DNA of 64,000 nt from Gammaproteobacteria bacterium (lineage in GTDB: Bacteria; Pseudomonadota; Gammaproteobacteria; Thiohalobacterales; Thiohalobacteraceae): NCBI GenBank assembly GCA_018819175.1, contig JAHJQQ010000012.1, positions 62,001-126,000 of the forward strand. The letters run 5' to 3'. Both the position numbers and the translations under genes were made by a program. Numbering within the stretch: position 1 is the first letter of the stretch; every line of letters starts with the position of its first letter. Of the stretch, positions 1-7,446 are shown piece by piece. A model generated the notes under the pieces. That model saw nothing but the letters and a program-made list of their open reading frames with translations. It was not told the DNA's origin and did no database searches.

Positions 1-113
1 TGATCCTGTGTGGTGGTTGAGCGGGTGGCTGCGTTGCGCGCCTGCCAATTGCGCCAGAAGCGGTAGAGCAGCACGCCCAGTATGACAAGCAATATCAGTC
101 GGATTAGTCCCAT
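1..113 (-). CDS. Truncated small membrane protein, PP0621-like (N-terminal part)
   Basis: An open frame on the minus strand starts at an ATG at 113 and runs off the left edge, so only 37 residues are visible. They begin MGLIRLILLVILGVLLYRFW, a single hydrophobic helix followed by a basic, polar stretch. Short proteins of the PP0621 type in gamma- and betaproteobacteria start this way and continue into a cytoplasmic cysteine-rich zinc-binding tail. The tail lies outside the window, so the assignment rests on the membrane segment alone. It is transcribed away from sucC, and the two share an upstream region of about 320 bases. Confidence 0.45.
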   Translation of the reverse strand, partial: MGLIRLILLVILGVLLYRFWRNWQARNAATRSTTTQD

Positions 114-434
114 CCGGCTAGTTTCCGGTTTCACGGCAGGCGGCGCAAGCAACGTGATTTTGCCTGACGGCGGGGATTGCTTCAGAATGCGCGCCTACGA
201 AGGGCCGCAGTAGGGCGCATTAGACCTGCGGTCACAATGCGCCGTATGTTTTGAGACATCAGATGCAGGCGTATATTCCGATCGCCGTCATTCCGGCGCA
301 GGCCGGAATCCAGGTTGACTGACGCAGTTTCTGGATCCCGGCCTGCGCCGGGATGACAAACACATCGACTCAAAGCTGTGTTATTGCGCTAACGCAATTT
401 TTTACAACACCATTATCTCGGAATCGCATCACCC
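114..434. other. Intergenic region between the truncated gene and sucC
   Basis: This 321-base gap holds the family C palindrome at 287-357 and otherwise no gene I can support. Open frames crossing it are translations of the palindrome. Promoters for both divergent neighbours should lie here, but I see no clear -35/-10 pair. Confidence 0.5.
287..357. repeat. Family C palindromic repeat (GTCATTCCGGC...), copy 1
   Basis: The left arm begins GTCATTCCGGCGCAGGCCGG and the right arm is its near-complement ending CCGGGATGAC. The arms are separated by about 20 bases. Each arm also has internal dyad symmetry, so the transcript could fold as a long hairpin. Further copies lie at 14339-14405 and 59592-59718. 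Such elements are widespread as REP-like repeats in proteobacteria. Confidence 0.85.
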
Positions 435-1598
435 ATGAATCTCCACGAATACCAGGCCAAACGTTTATTGACCGATTACGGCATCCCGGTGCCGCGCGGG
501 GGCGTTGCGCGCACGACGCTCGAAGCCGTCTCTGCCGCGCGTGAACTGGGCGGCAACCGCTGGGTATTGAAGGCGCAGGTGCATGCCGGTGGGCGCGGCA
601 AGGCCGGCGGTATTAAACTGGTTGATGATCTGGCGGCGGTTGAGCAGCAGGCCGGTGCGCTGTTGGGTACGCGCCTAGTTACCGGTCAGAGTGCCGCGGA
701 GGGCCTGCCCATCGAGGCGCTGTTGATCGAAGAGCCGCTGGAGATTGCCCGCGAATTATATCTGGGCGCACTGGTCGATCGGGTGCGCCGACGCATTGTA
801 GTCATGGCCTCGAGTTCCGGTGGTATGGATATCGAAGAGGTCGCCGCACGCGATCCGCAGGCGATTCTGATCGAATACGCCGATCCGGCCGCCGGCCTGC
901 AGCCTTATCAGTGTCGCAATCTCGCCTTCGGTCTGGGGTTGAGGGGCGATCAGATCGCGCAGTTCACCCGTATTGTGTTGCAACTCTCCAAGCTGTTTCA
1001 GGATAAGGATCTGAGCCTGATCGAGATCAACCCACTGGTCGTGACCAAAGACGGTCGGGTGCTGGCGCTGGATTGCAAGATCAATCTCGACGACAACGCG
1101 CTGTACCGTCAGAAGACGCTTGCCGATTGGCGTGATCCCAATCAGGAAGAGATCAAAGAGCGCAGCGCGCACGAGCACGGTCTCAACTATGTCACCCTCG
1201 ACGGCAATATCGCCTGCATGGTCAACGGCGCCGGTCTGGCCATGGCGACCATGGACCTGATCAAACTGCACGGTGGTGAACCGGCGAATTTTCTCGACGT
1301 CGGCGGCGGTGCCACGGCCGACAAGGTTGCCGAGGCGTTTAAATTGATCCTGTCCGACAAAAACGTGCGCGCGATCCTGGTGAATATTTTCGGCGGCATT
1401 GTGCGCTGCGACCTGATTGCGGAAGGCATCATTCAAGCAGTGCGGGAAGTCGATGTGCATCTGCCAGTGGTGGTGCGACTCGAAGGTACCAATGTCGAGC
1501 GCGGCCGCGAACTGCTGGCGAACTCGGGTCTGTCCATCATCGCCGCAGACGCATTGACCGATGCGGCGCAGAAGGCGGTTGCGGCGGTACGTGGTTGA
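435..1598 (+). CDS. sucC: Succinyl-CoA synthetase (ADP-forming) beta subunit
   Basis: SucC forms the ATP-grasp and CoA-binding half of the TCA-cycle enzyme that converts succinyl-CoA, ADP and phosphate to succinate, CoA and ATP. The 387-residue length matches the family. It opens with the typical MNLHEYQAKRLL, has the nucleotide-binding stretch HAGGRGKAGGIKL at 50-62, and carries the C-terminal ligase motif VNIFGGIVRCDLIAEGI near 320. The partner sucD follows, but 196 bases of palindromic repeat separate them, where most genomes have the two genes touching. No sucAB lies in view. A malate-CoA ligase (mtkA) is the main alternative; an isolated sucCD pair beside nadE-glnB does not settle it, but overall sequence character favours SucC. 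Confidence 0.9.
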   Translation: MNLHEYQAKRLLTDYGIPVPRGGVARTTLEAVSAARELGGNRWVLKAQVHAGGRGKAGGIKLVDDLAAVEQQAGALLGTRLVTGQSAAEGLPIEALLIEEPLEIARELYLGALVDRVRRRIVVMASSSGGMDIEEVAARDPQAILIEYADPAAGLQPYQCRNLAFGLGLRGDQIAQFTRIVLQLSKLFQDKDLSLIEINPLVVTKDGRVLALDCKINLDDNALYRQKTLADWRDPNQEEIKERSAHEHGLNYVTLDGNIACMVNGAGLAMATMDLIKLHGGEPANFLDVGGGATADKVAEAFKLILSDKNVRAILVNIFGGIVRCDLIAEGIIQAVREVDVHLPVVVRLEGTNVERGRELLANSGLSIIAADALTDAAQKAVAAVRG

Positions 1599-1610
1599 AA
1601 AGATTTACTG

Positions 1611-1765
1611 GGAACCGCCAAGAAGCCCAGTACAAAAATATTTATGAACCGCAAAGGCGCAGAGGCGCAAAGAATGATTAATGTAGAAGCAAGCCAGTCT
1701 TTTTCATTAGTACCCTTTGCGCCTCTGCGCCTTTGCGGTTCCAATAATCCTTTCTTGGCGGTTCA
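1611..1765. repeat. Nested family A palindrome between sucC and sucD
   Basis: An outer inverted pair (GGAACCGCCAAGAA at 1611-1624, TTCTTGGCGGTTC at 1753-1765) encloses an inner inverted pair at 1646-1673 and 1715-1741. Each inner arm is GAACCG plus three tandem 8-base units of the form CGCARAGG. The 41-base centre has no clear feature. The same nested design recurs at 7223-7437, 11988-12173 and 14276-14469. When translated, the arms give recurrent spurious peptides such as NRKGAEAQRK, which should not be annotated. Confidence 0.9.
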
Positions 1766-1794
1766 ATTCAAGTTTCTACAGCAAGGTTTCTGAG

Positions 1795-2673
1795 ATGAGC
1801 ATTCTCGTCGACAAACATACCAAGGTTATCTGCCAGGGTTTCACCGGCAAGCAGGGCACGTTTCATTCAGAACAGGCGATTGCCTATGGCACTCAGTTGG
1901 TCGGTGGCGTGACGCCTGGTAAGGGTGGGCAGCAACATCTGGATCGCCCGGTGTTCGATACGGTTGCGCAGGCGGTGCGTGACACTGGCGCCGATGCAAC
2001 CATGATCTACGTGCCGGCGGCGTTCGCGGCCGATGCGATCCTGGAAGCGGCCGATGCCGGTATCAGGGTGATCGTCTGCATCACCGAAGGTATTCCGGTG
2101 TTGGATATGCTCAAGGTGCGCGCGGCGCTGACCGGCTCCGACGCGCGTCTGATCGGGCCGAATTGTCCGGGTATCATCACCCCCGGCGCCTGCAAGATCG
2201 GCATCATGCCCGGCGCGATTCACCAGCCCGGCAAGATCGGCATCGTGTCGCGTTCCGGTACGCTGACTTATGAAGCCGTCTTTCAAACCACCAATGCCGG
2301 ATTGGGTCAGACCACCTGTGTCGGTATTGGCGGCGATCCTATCCATGGCATGAACTTCATTGATTGTCTGGAGCTGTTCCAGGCCGATCCGGACACGCAG
2401 GGCGTGATCATGGTCGGCGAGATCGGTGGCAGTGCCGAGGAAGAGGCGGCGGAGTATATCCGCGCCAAAGTCACCAAGCCGGTGGTCGCCTATATCGCCG
2501 GTGTCACTGCGCCCAAGGGCAAGCGCATGGGCCACGCCGGTGCGATAATCAGCGGAGGTCAGGGCACGGCGCCGGCGAAGATCGCCGCGCTCGAAGCCGC
2601 CGGTGTGTCGGTGGTGCGTTCGCCGGCGGACATGGGAATGCGCATGGCGGAGCGGTTGGCACTTGCTCCTTGA
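1795..2673 (+). CDS. sucD: Succinyl-CoA synthetase alpha subunit
   Basis: SucD carries the CoA-binding Rossmann fold and the histidine phosphorylated during catalysis. The protein starts MSILVDKHTKVICQGFTG, the usual SucD N-terminus with its CoA-binding glycine loop, followed by GGVTPGKGG. The active-site segment GKRMGHAGAI places the phospho-histidine at residue 247, close to His246 of the E. coli enzyme. At 292 residues the length is normal. The ATG at 1795 was chosen over an upstream in-frame start at 1717 because residues encoded before it come from the palindromic repeat and the family begins here. It pairs with sucC upstream. Confidence 0.93.
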   Translation: MSILVDKHTKVICQGFTGKQGTFHSEQAIAYGTQLVGGVTPGKGGQQHLDRPVFDTVAQAVRDTGADATMIYVPAAFAADAILEAADAGIRVIVCITEGIPVLDMLKVRAALTGSDARLIGPNCPGIITPGACKIGIMPGAIHQPGKIGIVSRSGTLTYEAVFQTTNAGLGQTTCVGIGGDPIHGMNFIDCLELFQADPDTQGVIMVGEIGGSAEEEAAEYIRAKVTKPVVAYIAGVTAPKGKRMGHAGAIISGGQGTAPAKIAALEAAGVSVVRSPADMGMRMAERLALAP

Positions 2674-2679
2674 GGTCTA

Positions 2680-2905
2680 AAAAGCTTGAAACACGAAGGC
2701 GCGGAAGGCGCACGAAGGAAAACCATATTGAATGTGAAAAGATGAGCTCACTCTCCCTTAATGAGGCGGGCCAGGGAAAGGGTGATGTACTTTCCAACTC
2801 CCCCTCTCCCTGGCCCTCTCCCGCAAGGGGAGAGGGAATTCACGGTTTTACCTTGATTAGGATTTTCCTTCGTGCGCCTTCCGCGCCTTCGTGTTAAAAG
2901 CTTTT
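2680..2905. repeat. Inverted repeat (ACGAAGGCGCGGAAGGCGC type) enclosing a family D hairpin
   Basis: Arms of about 40 bases at 2680-2722 and 2863-2905 are inverted copies of each other, including an AAGCTT block at each outer end. They enclose about 140 bases that contain a pyrimidine-rich CCCTCTCCC...GGGAGAGGG hairpin at 2801-2836. This is a diverged relative of family A, again with a second repeat family inside. It fills the space between sucD and nadE, and the right arm overlaps the possible TTG start of nadE at 2904. Confidence 0.85.
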
Positions 2906-2930
2906 GAACTTGATTATGGTCAGTCACCGC

Positions 2931-4592
2931 ATGCCGAATCTCAACCGCCTCCGCATTGTCATGGCTCAGCTCAACCTGCTGGTTGGTGACGTCCTTGGCA
3001 ATACCCAGCAGGTGCTGGATGCGGCGGTCTATGCGCGCGACAAGTTGCAGGCTCAGGCGATACTGTTTCCCGAACTGACTCTGACCGGTTATCCGCCCGA
3101 AGATCTGCTGCTGCGCCCCGGCATGCAGATGCATGTGCTGGCGGCATTGGAGCGCATTAAACAGCAGGTCAGCGGTATCCACATCATTGTCGGACATCCG
3201 CAGCAGGGCACCGGCGGTCTGTACAACGCCGCGTCGGTGATCCGTGACGGGCATATCCTGGCCACGGCCTACAAACAGCATTTACCGAATTACAGCGTGT
3301 TCGATGAGAAACGCTATTTCACACCGGGTGTCGATGCCTGTGTGGTCGACATCGGTGGTGTCGCCTGCGGCATCACTATTTGCGAAGACATCTGGTGTCC
3401 AGGTCCTGCGCAACTGGCTAAGGCGGCGGGTGCGCAATGCATTCTCAATATCAATGCCTCGCCCTTCCATGCCGGTAAAGGCGATGAGCGTGAGGCGGTG
3501 GTGCGCGATCGCATCAGTGAAGTCGAGTTGCCGTTGATCTATGTGAATCAGGTCGGTGGCCAGGATGAGTTGGTCTTCGACGGTGAATCCTTCGTCATGA
3601 ATGCGCAGGGCAAGGTGACGCAGCGTGCGCCGGGTTGTTTGACCGGTTTGTATCCCGTCGATCTGGATATTGCTGATGTGGTGAAGCCCGTTCCCGCTGA
3701 ATGTGTGCCGCGACTGGATGCCGTGGCCAGCGTCTATCAGGTCCTGGTGCTGGGCGTGCGCGATTACATTCAGAAAAATGGTTTCACGGGCGCGGTCATT
3801 GGTCTGTCAGGTGGTATCGATTCGGCGCTCACCCTGGCCATCGCGGTTGATGCCATTGGTGCCGAGCAGGTCGAGGCGGTGATGATGCCGTCGCGTTACA
3901 CCGCCGACATGAGTCTGGAAGATGCGCGCGCCGAAGCATTGGTACTTGGCGTGGCCTATCGCGTCATTCCCATCGAAGGCGCCTTCAAGGCCTTTCTCGC
4001 GGCGCTTGAAGACGAATTCAAGGGCCTGGCCGCCGATGTCACCGAGGAGAATATCCAGGCGCGCTCGCGCGGTGTGATTCTGATGGCGATTTCCAACAAG
4101 CTCGGCAAGATCCTGCTGACCACCGGTAACAAGAGCGAGGTCGCGGTCGGTTATGCGACGCTGTATGGCGATATGGCCGGTGGTTTCGCGCCGATCAAGG
4201 ATTGCCCGAAGACGCTGGTCTACAAGCTCGCCGAATACCGTAACAGTCTGGCCGATGCCGAGAGCGAGGTGATCCCACGGCGGGTGATCGAGCGCGCGCC
4301 GAGCGCCGAATTGCGTCCCGATCAGAAGGACGAAGATTCGCTGCCGCCGTATTCGGTGCTGGATGCGATTCTGGAACGCTATGTGGAACTGGATCGCGCA
4401 CCCGATGAGATTGTCGCCGAAGGTTTCGATGCCGCCACGGTACGACGGGTGGTCTGGCTGGTGGATCGTAACGAATATAAGCGTCGTCAGGCCCCGCCCG
4501 GCGTGCGCATCACCCGGCGCGCCTTCGGCCGTGACCGTCGTTACCCGATCACCTCGGGCTATTTTTCGACCCAGCTGGCGGATAAGGATTAA
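2931..4592 (+). CDS. nadE: Glutamine-dependent NAD+ synthetase
   Basis: NadE makes NAD+ from deamido-NAD+, ATP and glutamine in the last step of NAD synthesis. The N-terminal nitrilase-type glutaminase has the Glu48-Lys115-Cys151 triad (FPELTLTGYPPED, AYKQHLPNYSVFDE, ITICEDIW). The C-terminal synthetase domain has the pyrophosphate loop SGGIDS near residue 293. Starting at ATG 2931 gives 553 residues beginning MPNLNRLRIVMAQLN, where the conserved domain starts. In-frame TTG 2904 and ATG 2916 would add nine or five residues, the TTG overlapping the repeat arm. The gene for PII follows 158 bases downstream, a linkage seen in several proteobacteria where PII has been reported to act on this enzyme. 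Confidence 0.95.
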   Translation: MPNLNRLRIVMAQLNLLVGDVLGNTQQVLDAAVYARDKLQAQAILFPELTLTGYPPEDLLLRPGMQMHVLAALERIKQQVSGIHIIVGHPQQGTGGLYNAASVIRDGHILATAYKQHLPNYSVFDEKRYFTPGVDACVVDIGGVACGITICEDIWCPGPAQLAKAAGAQCILNINASPFHAGKGDEREAVVRDRISEVELPLIYVNQVGGQDELVFDGESFVMNAQGKVTQRAPGCLTGLYPVDLDIADVVKPVPAECVPRLDAVASVYQVLVLGVRDYIQKNGFTGAVIGLSGGIDSALTLAIAVDAIGAEQVEAVMMPSRYTADMSLEDARAEALVLGVAYRVIPIEGAFKAFLAALEDEFKGLAADVTEENIQARSRGVILMAISNKLGKILLTTGNKSEVAVGYATLYGDMAGGFAPIKDCPKTLVYKLAEYRNSLADAESEVIPRRVIERAPSAELRPDQKDEDSLPPYSVLDAILERYVELDRAPDEIVAEGFDAATVRRVVWLVDRNEYKRRQAPPGVRITRRAFGRDRRYPITSGYFSTQLADKD

Positions 4593-4607
4593 GAGTTGTT
4601 GATTGTA

Positions 4608-4644
4608 TTCCCCTCACCCCGGCCCTCTCCCGATGGGAGAGGGT
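4608..4644. repeat. Family D pyrimidine-rich hairpin repeat
   Basis: The sequence CCCTCACCCCGGCCCTCTCCC followed by GATGGGAGAGGG forms a short hairpin directly behind nadE. Related copies are at 2801-2836, 52137-52176 and 52610-52647. It may act as a weak terminator or mRNA 3' end, although no T-run follows. Confidence 0.75.
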
Positions 4645-4750
4645 TTACTATGACGAAATTCAAGGCTGCGCCTTGCCAACTACATTTACCCGCGCAATTG
4701 CGCTATCTTAGTGCGCTATCCACGCCCAGCCGCCCCAGGGAGAAGGCAAC

Positions 4751-5089
4751 ATGAAAAAAGTCGAAGCCGTTATCAAACCATTCAAGCTAGACGATGTGCG
4801 TGAGGCATTGTCGGAGATTGGTATTTCCGGCATGACGGCCATTGAGGTGAAGGGGTTCGGTCGTCAGAAGGGGCATACCGAGCTGTACCGCGGCGCTGAA
4901 TATGTCGTGGACTTCCTGCCCAAGGTGAAGCTTGAGATTGTCATTGGCGACGATATGGTGGATCGTTGCATTGAAGCGATCACCAATGCCGCGCGTACCG
5001 GCAAGATCGGGGACGGCAAGATTTTCGTGACTGAGGTGGACAAGGTTATCCGTATCCGCACCGGTGAGCAGGACAACGACGCCATTTGA
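4751..5089 (+). CDS. glnB: Nitrogen regulatory protein PII
   Basis: PII is a trimeric sensor of 2-oxoglutarate, ATP/ADP and glutamine status that binds and controls target proteins. The 112-residue protein is full length. Tyr51, the uridylylation site, sits in the T-loop sequence GHTELYRGAEYVVDF, and the C-terminal signature TGKIGDGKIFV is intact. A good ribosome site (GGGAGAAGG) precedes the ATG. A perfect 12-base palindrome GCGCAATTGCGC at 4692-4703 lies upstream, but I see no NtrC or sigma-54 site. No amtB is adjacent, which favours GlnB over GlnK. Location behind nadE suggests a link between nitrogen status and NAD synthesis. Confidence 0.9.
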   Translation: MKKVEAVIKPFKLDDVREALSEIGISGMTAIEVKGFGRQKGHTELYRGAEYVVDFLPKVKLEIVIGDDMVDRCIEAITNAARTGKIGDGKIFVTEVDKVIRIRTGEQDNDAI

Positions 5090-5100
5090 TTCAGCCTCTC

Positions 5101-5276
5101 GTAACGCACCGCCGCGGTGGGGACAGACCTTTAGTTCTGTCCCCGTTGTGGTTCCACACAGCAGAGCGGAGCCACCGTAACCAACCTTCGCGGTCCACAG
5201 CGGTTTCTTTCATCCGCGTGGTCCGCACGGACGGGGACAGAGCTGAAGATCTGTCCCCACCGCGGCGGTACGTTAC
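5101..5276. repeat. Family B palindromic element, copy 1
   Basis: A ~175-bp element begins 12 bases behind the glnB stop. Its ends are inverted: GTAACGCACCGCCGCGGTGG on the left and CCACCGCGGCGGTACGTTAC on the right. Each end adjoins a small hairpin, GGGGACAGA...TCTGTCCCC with a loop around CTTTAG or CTGAAG. The asymmetric core reads GTTGTGGTTCCAC ... GGTCCGCACGGACGG. Five more copies are at 15352-15524, 15525-15687, 16911-17083, 23949-24125 and 51873-52050. Confidence 0.9.
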
Positions 5277-5375
5277 GAAAGATCTGTCCCCACCTTGGCG
5301 GTATATCGGGGAGTGTCTGTCCCCACCGCGGCGGTATATCGGAGAATGTTTTTTCCCACAGCTGCGGTATACGAA
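5277..5375. repeat. Iterated terminal fragments of family B
   Basis: Three further partial copies of the family B right end follow copy 1 in tandem, each with a degraded CTGTCCCCACCGCGGCGGTA core. They lie at about 5282-5304, 5315-5339 and 5352-5373. They fill the gap up to the bamD stop codon at 5384. Confidence 0.8.
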
Positions 5376-5383
5376 GTAGCGCG

Positions 5384-6130
5384 TTACGGCAGCGCCCGGT
5401 CGGGATAATTCAGCTTGTAGACACGTTCTGAAGCAGCGGCCAGGTCATTCAGGCCGAGTTTCCGGTAGCTCTGCACCAGGGTTTCCAGCGCTGTGGGTAC
5501 CGCAGGGGTTCCGTCGTAATTCTCCACCACTGTCTTTGCACGGTTGGCGGCGGCCACATAGGCGCCGCGGCGCATGTAATAATCCGCCACATGCATTTCA
5601 TACTGGGCGAGATTGTTGCGCAGGTATACCATGCGCAGCCCGGCGTCTTCGGCATAGCGGCTTTCCGGGAAACGTTTGATCACCTCGGCGAAATCGAAGA
5701 ATGACTGGCGCGCCGCGCCGGCATCACGTTCCGCTTCGTTGCGGGGCAGTATCCGATCCATGAAAGTATCACCACGGGTAAAGTTCACCAGGCCACGCAG
5801 ATAATAGGCATAATCCAGATTGGGCTGACGCGGATAGGTCTTGATGAAGCGGTCCAGCGCCGAGATGGCTGAATCCGGTTCGTCGTATTTGTAGTAGGCG
5901 TAGGCCGATTCCAGCAGGGCTTGCTGCGCATAACGACCGAAGGGGTAGCGGGCCTCGAGCTTTTCGAACAGATCGATGGCGCGTTCCCAGTCGGAATCAT
6001 TCATGGAGTCCGTGGCCTCAGAGTAAAGTTTCTGGGCCGACCAGTCCTTGGTTTCGTCAATCTGGTCCGGCAACAATGAGCAGCCACTCAACCAACTTAC
6101 CAGCACGAACAGAATTGTAGCGAGACGCAT
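5384..6130 (-). CDS. bamD: Outer membrane protein assembly lipoprotein BamD
   Basis: BamD is an outer-membrane lipoprotein of the BAM complex that recruits beta-barrel precursors and contacts BamA, BamC and BamE. The start at 6130 gives 248 residues beginning with a lipoprotein signal, MRLATILFVLVSWLSGC, with acylated Cys16. The rest is tetratricopeptide repeats (for example LYSEATDSMNDSDWERAIDLF and the YPFGRYAQQALLESAYAYY block) as in the family. An in-frame extension to 6280 is rejected because it would bury the signal peptide and run through the divergent promoter region. rluD is divergent, the same bamD/rluD arrangement as in E. coli. Confidence 0.95.
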   Translation of the reverse strand: MRLATILFVLVSWLSGCSLLPDQIDETKDWSAQKLYSEATDSMNDSDWERAIDLFEKLEARYPFGRYAQQALLESAYAYYKYDEPDSAISALDRFIKTYPRQPNLDYAYYLRGLVNFTRGDTFMDRILPRNEAERDAGAARQSFFDFAEVIKRFPESRYAEDAGLRMVYLRNNLAQYEMHVADYYMRRGAYVAAANRAKTVVENYDGTPAVPTALETLVQSYRKLGLNDLAAASERVYKLNYPDRALP

Positions 6131-6226
6131 GCAGTTACCTTGTAGATACATGACAGAGAAAGCCGTTGCCCCCAGCAACCTGTGGGACGCGCGCGGGCAG
6201 TATACCCCAAACCGGAGCGCAGGCCG

Positions 6227-7192
6227 ATGACCCGGCAGGTGGCGCTGTCGGCGCAAATTCCGGCCACGGCAGCGGGTCAAAGACTGGACCAGGTGCTGGC
6301 CGAGTTGTTCCCGGATTATTCACGCAGCCGCCTGCAGCAATGGGTGCGCGCCGGTGAAGTCCTGGTCGATGGCGCACAGCGCAAGGCCAAGGATCGGGTG
6401 CTGGGTGGCGAGCAGATCCGGATCGCCGCCGAGTTGGAAGAGGCGACCGGCGTGATGGCGCAGGACATCACCCTCGATGTGGTCTATGAAGACCAGGATC
6501 TGTTAGTGATCAATAAGCCGGCCGGAATGGTGGTACATCCGGCCGCCGGCAATCCCGATGGCACGCTGCAGAATGCCTTGCTGCATTACGACGCTTCTCT
6601 TAACACGGTGCCACGCGCCGGCATTGTGCATCGACTGGATAAGGACACCAGCGGGTTATTGGTGGTGGCGCGCAATCTCACGGCGCATCAATCACTGGTC
6701 GCGCAGCTGCAAGCACGTACGGTCAAGCGTGAATATCTGGCGCTGGTGTGGGGGCTGCTGGTTGCGGGTGGCACGGTCGATGCGCCGATTGGTCGGCACT
6801 CGACCGATCGCAAACGCATGGCCGTGACCAGCTTCGGCAAGCCGGCCATCACGCATTACCGCATCGAAACGCGTTATCGCGGCCACACCCTGGTGCGCGT
6901 CAATCTGGAAACCGGGCGCACCCATCAGATCCGCGTGCACATGACGCATTTACGCTATCCGCTGCTCGGCGATCCCGTTTACGGCGGCAGACCGCGGGTG
7001 CCGGCGGGCATGAGCGCAACCGCGCGTGCCGCCGTATTGGCCTTCAATCGACAGGCGCTGCATGCGACGCGCCTGAGCCTGCGTCATCCAGCGAATGATG
7101 AAGTCATGGAATGGCATGCGCCGCTGCCTGCGGACATGGTGGAGATTATTCGTGTCCTGGAAGAAGACATCGAGGGTGTTGAAGAAGATTGA
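6227..7192 (+). CDS. rluD: 23S rRNA pseudouridine synthase RluD
   Basis: RluD modifies uridines 1911, 1915 and 1917 in helix 69 of 23S rRNA. The 321-residue protein has an N-terminal S4 RNA-binding domain (RLDQVLAELFPDYSRSRLQQW) and the catalytic motif HRLDKDTSGLLVVA, with the essential aspartate at residue 138. The C-terminal VNLETGRTHQIRVHM motif is also present. The ATG at 6227 agrees with the family start; an in-frame ATG at 6182 would reach into the bamD leader region. In E. coli rluD is followed by pgeF and clpB; here a repeat block and an oppositely oriented ABC transporter follow, so the usual operon is broken. Confidence 0.93.
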   Translation: MTRQVALSAQIPATAAGQRLDQVLAELFPDYSRSRLQQWVRAGEVLVDGAQRKAKDRVLGGEQIRIAAELEEATGVMAQDITLDVVYEDQDLLVINKPAGMVVHPAAGNPDGTLQNALLHYDASLNTVPRAGIVHRLDKDTSGLLVVARNLTAHQSLVAQLQARTVKREYLALVWGLLVAGGTVDAPIGRHSTDRKRMAVTSFGKPAITHYRIETRYRGHTLVRVNLETGRTHQIRVHMTHLRYPLLGDPVYGGRPRVPAGMSATARAAVLAFNRQALHATRLSLRHPANDEVMEWHAPLPADMVEIIRVLEEDIEGVEED

Positions 7193-7222
7193 TCGCTGGC
7201 ACGCCAACGCTGGAAAAACATT

Positions 7223-7437
7223 GAACCGCCAAGGCGCCAAGTACGCCAAGAAATCTAAATGCGAACCGCCAAGGCGCCAAGACAGAAAATATTGAACCGC
7301 AAAGGCGCAGAGGCGCAAAGAAAACTCGATTAAGAATGCGTTTCTGTGCCGTCATTGCGAGAAGCGAAGCGACGAAGCAATCTCCAGCTCATTCGTATTT
7401 ATATTATTTCATTGCGCCTCTGCGCCTTTGCGGTTCA
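7223..7437. repeat. Composite family A repeat with a GTCATTGCGAG element inside
   Basis: Left side: two GAACCGCCAAGGCGCCAAG copies (7223-7250 and 7263-7282) and one GAACCGCAAAGGCGCAGAGG copy (7294-7320). The inverted partner is at 7411-7437. Between them, 7351-7383 reads GTCATTGCGAGAAGCGAAGC plus GACGAAGCAATCT, a separate dispersed bacterial repeat. The block lies between the convergent rluD and ABC transporter genes. Confidence 0.88.
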
Positions 7438-7446
7438 CAAAAAAAA

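Noticed and set aside
756..1460. A 234-codon open frame antisense to sucC, and similar long antisense frames (for example 1867-2535, 17120-18118, 62081-63901)
   Set aside because: They mirror well-supported genes in a GC-rich genome, have no ribosome sites and show low-complexity translations. The purL shadow at 62081-63901 is the clearest case: the sense frame is unmistakably PurL.
435..2673. Malate-CoA ligase (mtkAB) instead of sucCD
   Set aside because: No serine-cycle genes nearby, and N-terminal and active-site stretches fit SucC and SucD; kept only as an alternative.
4692..4703. GCGCAATTGCGC palindrome before glnB as an NtrC site
   Set aside because: It does not match the GCAC-spacer-GTGC pattern, and no sigma-54 promoter is present.
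5101..5375. Possible CRISPR array because of repeated CCACCGCGGCGGTA units
   Set aside because: Unit spacing is irregular, units decay, spacers are not unique sequence of constant length, and no cas genes are present.
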